Source: Parapristionchus giblindavisi
Taxonomy: Eukaryota > Nematoda > Chromadorea > Rhabditida > Diplogasteridae
DNA length: 64,000 nt
Direction: 5' to 3'
Assembly: GCA_943737045.1 (NCBI GenBank)
Contig: CALSFV010000315.1
Coordinates: 186,001 to 250,000 of the forward strand
The notes below the pieces were generated by a model. That model had not been told where the DNA came from. It made no database searches and was given only the letters and a program-made list of their open reading frames with translations. How positions within the stretch are numbered: the stretch's first letter is position 1; each line of letters opens with the position of its first letter. Position numbers and translations under genes: made by a program. Shown here in pieces: positions 39,701-50,523 of this stretch.

Positions 39701-42700
39701 ACTATCCGAATCATTGATCTTTGATCTTTCTTCATCTACTCATCATATTCTAATTAACAGAGATCTGTCTATCATCAATAGTAATGGTAGATTGTCTACC
39801 TCCTCGTTCATCTCATAATGGTGATACACTTAATCAAATCTATCGTCGTTTCTGTCGTACTTCATCTAGACTACTCGAGAGACATCATATATCCATTCAT
39901 GCTTATATGACACTTTATGGTACTTTTCCTCCCTTTACTTTTTCTCTTAACAATTTATAAGTTCTTTTCTTGGATAGTCGATATATAACATCAGAAATCA
40001 GAACGAAAGAAAGATTGTATATCAGGAAGGTGCTAGAAATAATTTAGGGCTGACAATAAGCCCATTTTGGTTATATTATACTTTGATGTCTACACTGAGA
40101 GCAAACTTATCTGGCAAATCGTTACCCACCCCATTTGCCTGGCAAACGATTACCCCAACTGTTGAATCAGCTTCTTGCGGTACTTTTGGTGAGAACAAAT
40201 TAGATGAAAATAAAGAGGAAAGGTTATATCGAATCAAGGGTGACATGATGTGTTGATCTATCTATCATTCCACTATAATTTATTTATATATTTATCAAAA
40301 TAATGGGTGATCTGGCTCTCCAAAATGCATGGGTAATCAGAATACCCCAAATATGGGCAAATGGATACCCCGATACACGTTGTTGGGTAACGATTACCCC
40401 ATATTTGGGCAAGTTTGCTCTCAGTGTATTATATTTATAGATGATCCAATGGCTATGAACTATTGTCTACAAGTATACTATTCAAGTATTGATGGAGTAG
40501 ATGAGAAGAATATCATCCGATTCCCAACTAAGAGGGTATCGATCGATCCATTCCATATTACCGTACTCATCTTTATATTCAGGACCTTATGAGATTCCTT
40601 CATAAGAGATTAGAATGTTTAGTAGGAAATGTAGAAGGAACATTGAAGTTATTGAGATTTATGAGAGATTCATTTGATGAAGGAGAAGCATATAATGTAC
40701 TTGGAGGTAGATCATTAATAGTTAATCAATATCTAATCATATTGATTAAGGAGTGATCAGTCGTGAATCAATAATTGAAATACTTGAGAAGAAAGAACGA
40801 TCAAGTAGGATACGATCACTCAAACATCTTAGTTTATCGAAGAAATGGAAGGAAGTTAGTACTTTATTGATTGATCGATATATTGATTCATTGATTTGAA
40901 CTAGGTAATCTCTTATACTATTAGGTAGTATCAATAATCGAGAGTGATTGTCATTGGAGTACTGTAGATGATGAGAAGGAATTGGAAGTGAGGACTACGG
41001 TATATGTCAAGGCGTTGATTGCATTGAATAGACTTGATAAAGCTATTCATATTATCAATAGGTACAATAACCCGGAGGTGCATGATTGATGATTGTTTTT
41101 TGATCTTTTCCAGAATGCTTAGTCAACTTCTTTCTCAACCTATACTACCAGCAACATTAATTGAACCATGGATTCGTATTCTATCTAAGATCAAGTTTAC
41201 TTCTATTAATGAGAAATCAACGGAACTTCCATCATTGGGGTTTGATAATCAATATATTGATTTGATGTTTATTGATTGATTCAGGTATTCATTACTTCGT
41301 CTAACAGAACATTCTCATTTGGCTAGAGATTGGAAACTATGGAGGGTACTTCATCAAGTGATAAAGAGAATAGAACGTATGATTATATCTATCATTATCA
41401 TATTTGATCTTTGATCTCTTTAGAATCTCGTCCATGTCTTCTGTCAACTATTCTATCAGATGAATCAAATGATATAGACTATGATGAGATGCCTACTCGA
41501 TCTCTTCGATTCCTTGTTCATGCTCATGATAGATTATCATATATGGAAGTGTGTGGACAACAAAAGGTAATTCATCTCTATTCATCTAACTTACTCATAT
41601 ACTTGGACTTCGAATCGCCATATTTTTATGCGACTAAGTCTTCTTGTACTCTTGAAACATGTTTGTTCCGGGTGTCACAAATCCTTGACTGAGTGTTTTG
41701 ATTTTCTTTGTCTACATTTGAATGTGTGATTAAGGGAGCCTTCCTAATCTATATGATGAATGAAATGGAATCTATTCTATCAGATAAAAGAATAAGAGAA
41801 TTATTGAGAGAGAAGAAACTATCATGGATGGCTAGTAATGTACAAGGAGAAATATATCAATTACTTCATTGTACTTTTGGGTACGGTAGATACCATTATT
41901 GATTGATTAACTAATGATAATGGATATTTGAGTCGTTATTCAAAGAAACGAAGAGCAGCTGAAGATCATGAGAGTGGAATAGAATTGGGAGAAGAAAGAA
42001 GAGATATTGTACAATGTGCTGTGTCTTTATCTCTGCCTAATCCATTACCTGAATTTGATGATAGAGTAAGTATTGAATGTATTCATTCATTCCAATACTT
42101 TATCTATATAGGGAACAGCTGGATCTGATCTCGTTGAACTAATCAATAATCGATTCCCTTCTGTATTAACGGTTAGTCATGCTAATCATATTTCGAATAG
42201 CTAGGTTATCGGTTTTCTAAATCCGGTCAGGTTTTTCGATTTTTGGCAAATTTAGCTCAAAATCCGGTCAGGTTTTTCGATTTTTGTGAATTTTTGGCTC
42301 AAAATCCGGTCAGGTTTTTCAATTTTTGTGAAATGTTGGCTCAAAATCCGGTCAGGCTTGGTGCTTTGTAGCATACTTTTCAACCTATGATGCTAATATC
42401 TATTAATATAAATAATAATTGATTTAAGTTGAATGATCGTCGTAAGAATGCGATTGCTCGATTCAAGACATGGTTGGAGAGAGGACCGGTTATTAGAAAT
42501 GAAGATAGAAATGATGAAGAGAAAATGAAGTGAGTTATTCTATTTTAAATTTTTAAAATATAAAGCTTAATGATATTATTTAAGTGCTTCATTGTTATCA
42601 TGGCCTCGTTATGGTGTAGATACTACATGGGAATGTGTTGTATTCTATTTGTATACTCTATACTATTATCGATCATCTAAACATACGGTATCTATTGAAT

Positions 42701-45700
42701 ACAATATATTGATTGATTGATTGATCTGTTTAGGAGACGTTGTCGTATGCAGAAATGTTGTTGAGTAGTAATAGTGTAATAGATTTGGATAAGAAGATAC
42801 AGAGATCAGCATGGATTATGTTGGGTCATTCTACGGTTGAAAGATTATTCAAGGTAGTCATACCTCTGTTTATTCATTTTATCAATTCATTCATACCAAT
42901 CACAGCAGTTCCATAGATATATATATATAATAATAATAATAATTTGTTTTAGTAATTGGGAACATGTTTTGAGAGACATAAACTAATATAATTTATAGTT
43001 ATACGATGATGATCTTCTCGTTGAACTTAATCAACAGATTAGACCATTCAGAGTTGCTATGGCACTATCTGATAAGGTATTATTTTATTGATTCATTCAA
43101 TTATATTGATTTATTGATTGTTTCCAGACAGATTCTACCGTACCCTTCTCTCTCGCTCATGCCCTCTATCAAGCATCAACAAGAATTGATCGATTCTTCC
43201 ATCGAGTATTACTTTTATCTATTCCATTTATTGTTCATTATTTGAATATTGATTGATTGATTGATTGTAGTTGACAGTATCTGATCTACGTCTTCGTCAT
43301 AATGAGACATTGGTTGATCGATTGAGAGAAGAAACTATTCAATTATTCGAGAAAGTAGTCGAAGTCGCTCCTTCTATGCAAGAAGCTAATCAGGTTTATA
43401 CATTATCTTTTTTTTATTTTACCAAGCAATTTCGTGTTTCATTCTTATCACAAAAAATTTTACTAATGAATAAATCTGTTTATTATTTCTTCATTATTCA
43501 GACCGCATGGGATTATCAATGGCTGGCTTACTTCTTCCTATCCAAATTACACAACAAGAATGGAAATATTGTCGAGGTACGGTATTGATTGATCTTTGGT
43601 CTTTGAAGTATTGTATTATTAGGCAATCGATAATATGTTCGAGTCGGCATGTGCACTCCAAATGGGAGGTACTGTATATCTGCAGAAGATTCCAGTTAAG
43701 AATCAGAAGAATTTTGAACCTGTTGAAGTACATTATCAAGCACATTCTATGATATGGAAGTATATTACTAGAACGTATGTTTTCCTTAGTTTATTATAAA
43801 TAATTGTACAATTTGAGTGATAATCCTCCATTCGAAGTTCTAACTAAACTTCGTTCATATGCAGAAGCATTTAGTAGACACGGAGTAGTTAGACCTTCAG
43901 CTGCTATGGATTTATATGAGATTGAACCAGGTACGATAGGAATACTGTAGTATGATCATATTGATTCATTGGTTACAGTAATCTCGGAGACTGCACTTAA
44001 TCTAACGTTTTTGTGTTGGAAGAGCGGCCATGAGAGTACTGAGGAGAATCTGGTTGGTTGATATATTTAATAAATAAATAAATGATATGAAAACTATTTC
44101 AGTTGAATGAGACATTGAATAAGGTAGAGTTGATAGAAGAACTTACTCAAATGTGTAAGGAAGCATTCAAGGTGATCTTTGATCTTTGATCTCTTTATCT
44201 ATTCTAACAATATGAATTGTTTAGGTGGTAGTAGAACGATTTCCTCATAGAAAGGCATATCATAGATTGGCTCAGATTTCTCTTAAAGATAATGATCCAC
44301 AGACTGCTCATATTTTTATATTCAAGGTTAATATGATTATATTTAAATTGAAATGTAGACTGTATGGGTAAACTACCGTATAAGATATTGAGTAGTATTG
44401 ATTAGCATTGTGATTATAGAAAATCTTTCCTCGTCGAAAGAAGGAAGATGATCTATTCGAATCCGTGCTTGAAATTACATGTGCTGATTTTGAAAGGTAC
44501 GAGTTTTCTGTAAAGAATCAAAGGGAAATGAAAGTGGTCAGTGATTATCGTATGATGTTGTAGGGACATGAATAATATAGTTATTAATGTATGATCTCTT
44601 CAGATCAGATGCATTAGCCTTCCATGTAACTCGTTCACTTCGATTGGGTATTCGTATTTGTGTCAAACTAGGAGATGCTACCCCTATCATGGCTATGTTC
44701 ACTTCTATTACTAGAGCTATCAAGGAAACCGATGAGTATGTGTATTCCATTTACTCTTCATAGTCCTTTATCGATTAATTATTATTTATTTATTGATTAT
44801 ATAAGATTAATTGATATGTATTATAGGATCCATGTACTGAAAGTAGATCAGATGATGTTTGTGATAGAATGTCTTCGTGGATTGAATACAATACTATCAT
44901 CTCATCCATCTCAATGGTCGAAGAATGTTAAGATTGAAGCACTCTCTGTATACAATTCTATTAAAGAGTAAGACTAGTCATATATTCTTTACTTTGATAT
45001 TCAATTATTGTGATTGTTGTTTCAGTGAGAAGAGTATACGAGTATTAGTGTTCCTTCGTGAGGAATTGAAGAAGATAATTACACGATATCAAATGGGAGG
45101 AATAATTGGATTAGAAAGAGAAGTATCATATTATGATATGAGAAAACAAGGAGGATCACACAAGGTACTGTATATCTATCTATTCTATACTGTATGTACT
45201 TATTGATTGATTGATATTTCAGAGACGTCGTATTGATGATAGTTCACGTAATAATATTCCATCTAATCTTGGTCGTAATGAACAATCAATACTTGATCGA
45301 TTAGGTGTGACTCGTTCATCAGTTACAGTACCATCTTCATCATCATCATCTGTTCAACGTCCTTCTATATCTCATAATACACCTCCAGCTCATAATCTTA
45401 TCCAATTAATACGTCCTAATCAATCATCTAATCGATTACCATCTCAATCTATTCCATCATCTTCATCTTCTTCATCAACATCTAATCTATTCAACTATGT
45501 GTCTAATCCTAATGAAATCCTTCAATTGATAGCTCAAGCTCATCATCAACAACCAAGACCACAGAAAGAGTCTCAAGGTCTAAGTAATCCTCAAGTAAGA
45601 CCTCAACAACAAGGACAGTCATCACAACAATCTCAGTCTCTACAGGATAGGACAAGAGAATTACAGAGAATGAATGAACAGGAACAAGCGATCTCTAAGA

Positions 45701-45729
45701 TTATGAGTACTTTGATGAATAAAAAGTAG
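36739..45729 (+). CDS. cabin1: CABIN1/Hir3 homologue, HIRA histone-chaperone subunit
   Basis: Large TPR scaffold. In other eukaryotes CABIN1/Hir3 joins HIRA and UBN1 to deposit histone H3.3, and CABIN1 also binds calcineurin (established knowledge). The start MAGRHEKVMPEDKESDED at 36739 opens a strongly acidic N-terminus (36739-36843, 36900-37023, 37072-37133). TPR-like repeats follow, including THKNLALIDEENAIEHLLQ, LAPRNDDVWFELGQKCVQLG and IFSFGQTNDWRASEALIS, which align with the CABIN1 N-terminus (YSTYKNLAQLA..., VNLWYKIGHVALRL..., NPDHWPCLDNLI). Later conserved pieces are WDYQWLAYFFLSKL and PVEVHYQAHSMIWKYI. The last exon encodes a Ser/Gln-rich tail ending LMNKK. Exons are numerous (about 40); some ends are approximate and one intron (37592-37646) is only about 54 nt. 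Three MITEs occupy introns. Confidence 0.85.
38236..38661. mobile_element. MITE, CCGTCAA family, copy 1
   Basis: Left end CCGTCAAAACCAGAGAAAAC and right end GTCGCATTGACGG are inverted repeats whose similarity runs on through ACACAAGTAGGAGATT for about 45 bp. TA lies outside both ends (38234-38235 and 38662-38663), suggesting a Tc1/mariner-type non-autonomous element. The core (ATTAGAAGGGCAC and so on) is shared with the copy at 53734. It sits in a CABIN1 intron. Confidence 0.8.
40093..40426. mobile_element. TA-flanked MITE in CABIN1 intron
   Basis: The ends CACTGAGAGCAAACTT and AAGTTTGCTCTCAGTG are perfect 16-bp inverted repeats bounded by TA on each side (40091-40092 and 40427-40428). Repeated CGATTACCCC/GGGGTAATCG-like words fill the subterminal parts. 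No transposase frame. The TA target suggests Tc1/mariner mobilisation. Confidence 0.85.
42187..42389. mobile_element. MITE, CATAGGTCGAA family, copy 3
   Basis: Ends CATATTTCGAATAGCTA and TTTTCAACCTATG are diverged versions of the family termini. The 8-mer ATGCTAAT flanks both sides exactly (42179-42186 and 42390-42397). The core has three to four tandem copies of a unit containing AAAATCCGGTCAGG, more than in the other copies. It lies in a CABIN1 intron. Confidence 0.85.
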
Positions 45730-46068
45730 TAGTTTCATTCATTGTTTATTCTAAATTAAATGTTATTACTTTCAATAGATACTCATTTTAAACGTTTTTG
45801 TTAATGCATTGTCTTATATCATATCTCATTGTATTTATCGATCTCTATTATTATGCACATACCGGTTATATGTTTATTATGTATTTGTTTATTGTTTGTA
45901 CAATTGTTGACAATGCTAAACGTGTATCATTATCGAGTAAAGCTCATTCTAATCTCAATTTGATTGATCTGAATTATGATGGAACAGACCGTTTGAGCGG
46001 GACATACTGTATCTCTCATAGATATCAATCGATAATAATTGCTTATGTTTGTAGGAGTCCACGTATGA

Positions 46069-48584
46069 ATGGATTGCTTCGTGGGAGCGGAGACAGGAGC
46101 ACTAAAGAGTAGGTTTATCGATTGGTTTCCGTCAATATCGTACACCTTTTCCAACAGGCATATACCTTCGGGACGCAACATTCTCAAATGTACTTCCCAT
46201 CTCTAATCTTCAACCAAAGAAAGATGAGATCACTGCTATGACATTCTCTGGTGAAGATCAGGTACCGTAATCATATCCGAATAAATAAATCAATATTATG
46301 GATTATAGACTGAAGTATTGATTGCCCAATTGGATAGATCACTTCGATTGTATGATTCAGTAACTAATGGATACTCGAATCTATTCACACTTGAAGGAGA
46401 AGGAAGAATTAGATCAGTTCACGTTACACCCAGGTACAGTATTCTTGTCGATTGGACTAGCAATATAGCGTTTTCTTGTTTTTTTTTGTCTATTTTAATC
46501 AAGTTTCCTTTAATGGGGATAAATTCTCCGAAAGGCCGAATTATAGATCTTATGGGGTAAGAAAATTGGCCCCATCTGCATATGATATTCTGAAGTATAT
46601 TATACTATCCATTATCTTATGAATATATACAATCCATAAATGATCATGTTTCTAATGATTCCCTTAATTCCAGTCAAGATATCATAACTGCGTGTGATTC
46701 TGGTGCAGTCAAAGTATGGGAGAGAAATGGAAATGAGGTATACGGTAGATTTATCTGATTGATGTTCTAATCGATAATATGTTCTAGAAAGGATCATCGA
46801 AGATAGGAGAAGGAGTTCTCACAATGGATGTTAATAAAGATGGAATAATAGCTATTGGAGGAAAAGGATGTCTATTGAATACTATTGATTCTAATACTAT
46901 GCAACAAACATGGAAGAGTAGAAATGTACAGTAATCATTCATATTGATTGATTCCTTTCATTCTACAGTATGATATTGTTATAGGTTCGTAATGATTGGT
47001 TAGATCTAGAAGTGCCTGTATGGGATATGCAAGCGAGATTTATGAAGGATGGACGGTGTATTGCAACTACTACTGGAACACATGAGGTATATTGATTTGT
47101 GTACTAGTATAATATTCTTGTTTTTACTGTTATCTTTTTTACCTATTAATATCTCTTTTTGTTAAAGGTTCGATGGTACGATCCTCGTGCACAACGTAAA
47201 CCCGTCAAACGAGTTGAATGGTTAGAGGTACGGTAGATTGATTACGGTATCTATGGGCTACAGTAATCTCTTATTTCCATTCAGGAGCCGGTGACTGCTC
47301 TCGGTATCGCAGGTGAACATCATGCCATAGTGGGAAATACGAGAGGAGAGATGGCACAATTTGATTTGAGAAATAGTTAGTGATTATTGATTGATCGATT
47401 GATTATTAGTGATTATTTATTGATTGAGACTAATTTATACAATGCAAATGATTGAATTGCAGTGGTGGCCGTATCCAAATTCAAGGGACAAGCAGGTTCA
47501 TTGAGATGTATTCAAGTGAGTTGATTACTGTATCATAATATTGATTGATCTTTGATCTCTTAGGTTCATCCTTCTGCTCCTCTTGTCGCTTCGTGTGGAA
47601 TCGATCGATTCTTCCGTGTTCACGATATCAAGACACGAAAGATTGTATCAAAGGTATGCGGTAGTCTGGTAGATTCTATTGATTGATCTCATTAACTTGT
47701 AGGTATACTGTAAAGCTCGTTTGAATACCCTTCTACTGAAGGATGAGATCTCTATTCTCACAAGAGTGAAAGAAGAAGAGAAAGATAAAGAAGATTGGGG
47801 AACATTGACGAAGAAAATGGATGATGATGAATATAATGTATGTAGTTATTCAGATATTGATGTATGAATCAATGAACTATTATGAGATAATGACCATGAT
47901 GACTTATATTCATTTCTTTAGGAAAAAGAGATAAAGAAGGAACCAGAAGATGAAGAAGAAGAAGATGTATGGAATGAATTGGAAGAAGATAATGATGATG
48001 ATGATGTGAAAGAGATTGAACCAGCTGTTAAAAGGAGAAAGACTACAACAGAGGTACTGTATTCATTACTGTAGATGGACTTCTCTTCTCTCTTCATAGT
48101 CTCTTTTGATAGTCAGTTTATAGTCATTAGCAATAGTGTAGTTTACACGTGTGTTCATGTTGATGAAATAGAATGGATGAGTTGGATGAGTCTGCAGAGG
48201 AAGATGAGTGTTCCAATGGAATGGAATGACATAGACAGAAGGAGAGGGAGAGGGAGGAAGAGACAGAGGGAGAGATTGATGAAGGGTCGAGAGTGTCGTA
48301 ATGTATCTTCCTCTTCGTCTTCTTCTCTCGATGATAAATCTATTGAATGTTGCAGAATGGAAGGAATGACAATGAGAATAAGAAGAAGAATGAAAGAAAG
48401 AGAAAAGAATCTGAAGTTGATAATGAAGATGGTGATGATGAAGAACCTAAGAAGAGAAAGAAGGTAGATTATACTTTGTATTGAGTCATAATCATAATGA
48501 TACTTGTAGATAGTTAAACTGAAGAGGAAAGGACTACCAGAGGAATCTATTCCAGTTATGAATAATAAAAAGAGAAGGAAATGA
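46069..48584 (+). CDS. wdr74: WDR74/Nsa1 homologue, pre-60S ribosome factor
   Basis: Nucleolar WD-repeat protein that helps assemble the large ribosomal subunit (Nsa1 in yeast). The start MDCFVGAETGALK matches the VGTETGILK start of WDR74. Following exons read YLRDATFSN..., TEVLIAQLDRSLRLYDS, QDIITACDSGAVKVWERNG, VRNDWLDLEVPVWDMQARF (the family signature), HEVRWYDPRAQRKPVKRVEW, HHAIVGNTRGEMAQFDLR and GSLRCIQVHPSAPLVASCG. An acidic/basic tail ends SIPVMNNKKRRK at 48584. The first intron begins GTAGGT right after the codon for K13. The C-terminal tail contains EEEEDVWNELEEDNDDDD and a Lys/Arg-rich nuclear signal. It starts 340 bp after the CABIN1 stop on the same strand, with a TTTGTAG acceptor about 14 bp before the ATG, so trans-splicing or an operon is possible. 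Confidence 0.9.
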
Positions 48585-48903
48585 GAGAAATCTATAATCA
48601 ATCGATAATCTACTTCACATTCAATTGTTATCACATTGTTGATTTGTTGTCTACTGTTATTGTTCATGTTTGCTTATCATCTTCATATATTATCATCCAT
48701 TTATCGATCGATCGGAATATAAAGTATGAATGGAACAATTAATGAATAGTAGTCTTAGACATGAATAACAACCGTATTATATGGAGTCAGTGAGAGAGGG
48801 AAGGATATTTGGTATAAGAGGGATTAAAATGATGAAAGATACAAGAAGTATATGCAATATCCCAATAATAACAATCAGACAAAACAATCAATATATTGAT
48901 TAG

Positions 48904-50481
48904 AATGTAAGAACTTCTGAATTAGGATTGATTAGATCAAATCCACTTCCTTCCAAGAAATCATCACGTTTAACACGTACAGTACCCTATAAGATATTGA
49001 TTTGTTAATATGATAGAATACTGTAGATACAGAATAAGAACCTGATAAAATAACTAAATATTTAGTTATTTTATTTCCTTACGTAAATCAAATACATAAA
49101 TAAATTATAAGAATCAATCGATATGACATAATTGATCGATGACAACCATTACCTTTTCTTCTCCAGATCCTTCTACTTCTTCTTTCTCTTCCTTCTCTTC
49201 TGAACTCTTACTATCATCTTTCTCAGCACTACGACGAACACGATTCTGTAACATAAATAACATTCAAAGGTATTTTTTATATTATCATCAACTGACAAAA
49301 CTTCTTTAACACTTTTCAGAATTTTCGGATAAGTTTCATTCAGAACTTTTTTAAAGTGCTTTTGATTTTTCCTCTTGAAATGTCGTTATTTTCAGCACAA
49401 ACAAATCATAACTTCAATAGATGGAATATCTAATATTAACCTTTTCCTCTCCTGATCCTTCTACTTCTTCTTTCTCTTCTTTATCTTCTGAACTCTTACT
49501 ATCATCCTTCTCTGCACTACGACGGACACGCTGCAATTCATATTTTAATCAGATTACTTTCGACGATGCCATTCTCGTTTCAGATTTATCTATGGTTCAT
49601 TATAAGTTTCAATTAAGATAATTTAAATCGACAAAATTTCTCCATTCTAGTAAAAATCTCATTATTTAAAAATTGTAATGAAGTAATAAGTAACATTTTC
49701 CTCTCCAGATCCTTCTACTTCTTCTTTCTCTTCTTTCTCTTCTGAACTCTTACTATCATCCTTCTCTGCACTACGACGAACACGAATCTCAAAAGCATAT
49801 AACATTTTCCCGAAGAATTTGGGATATGTTTCATACAAAGTAATTCAATTGTATTTGTTAGCGGTCTACTATTATGACGACCAGAAATGTTCACAAATAA
49901 ATAAAAGTATACAGCGATGGATAAGTGTTATGGAATTTTTTATCACAAAAAAATCTAGGGTTAGTATGAAAATCAAAATAACAATCATACATTTATAATT
50001 GCTCTAATCTTAACCATTTCTAATGAATCGAATATTAACCTTTTCTTCTCCAGATCCTTCTACTTCTTTTTCTTCTTTCTCTTCCTTCTCTTCTGAACTC
50101 TTACTATCATCTTTCTCTGAACTACGACGGAAACGATTCTGCAATATCATTTCTCATCATTTCCTTAAGAAAGATATCCAAATATTTCAATCAATCAATA
50201 TTAATCGTATAATATCATTACCTTATCTTCAATTTCTCCTGATCCTTCACTCTCATTCGTCAATAATTTATCCTCTTTGTCTTCTGAACTAGAAGATGAT
50301 TCAGCACTACGACGGAATCGAACCTGAATTATCGATTGATTGATCTACAGTATCTAGAGTGAATCATCGATTGATCGATTGATCTACATTAGTATATTAT
50401 GAAGATTACCTCATTTCTTTCAGTGTTGAAGGCAATGGAAAGAGCAATGATTGAGAGAAGAAGAAGAAGAATGGTACGCAT
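48904..50481 (-). CDS. Secreted repeat protein, candidate chondroitin proteoglycan core or processed precursor
   Basis: Seven exons, all with introns in phase 0: 50481-50410, 50323-50222, 50138-50040, about 49792-49700, 49531-49442, 49246-49154 and 48989-48904; about 211 residues. Exon 1 encodes a signal peptide, MRTILLLLLSIIALSIAFN. Exons 2-6 each encode one 30-34-residue module with the same plan: a basic start (RFRRS or RVRRS), an acidic middle (EKDDSKSSEEKEEKEE) and a VEGSGEE end. The last exon keeps both marks (RVKRDDFLEGSGFDL) and ends VLTF. E-G-S-G-E is the consensus-like site for glycosaminoglycan attachment seen in nematode CPG proteins, and RxRR/RVKR is a furin-type cleavage motif (both family knowledge). 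The cores are near identical between exons 3-6, so the modules arose by recent exon duplication. No homologue is named with certainty. Confidence 0.78.
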
Positions 50482-50523
50482 GACTGAAATGAATGAGATG
50501 AAAGAAGTACATGACAAGTGATA

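Noticed and set aside
45798..46112. 104-codon ORF between CABIN1 and WDR74
   Set aside because: It overlaps the WDR74 start in another frame and is rich in rare or hydrophobic residues with no family resemblance.
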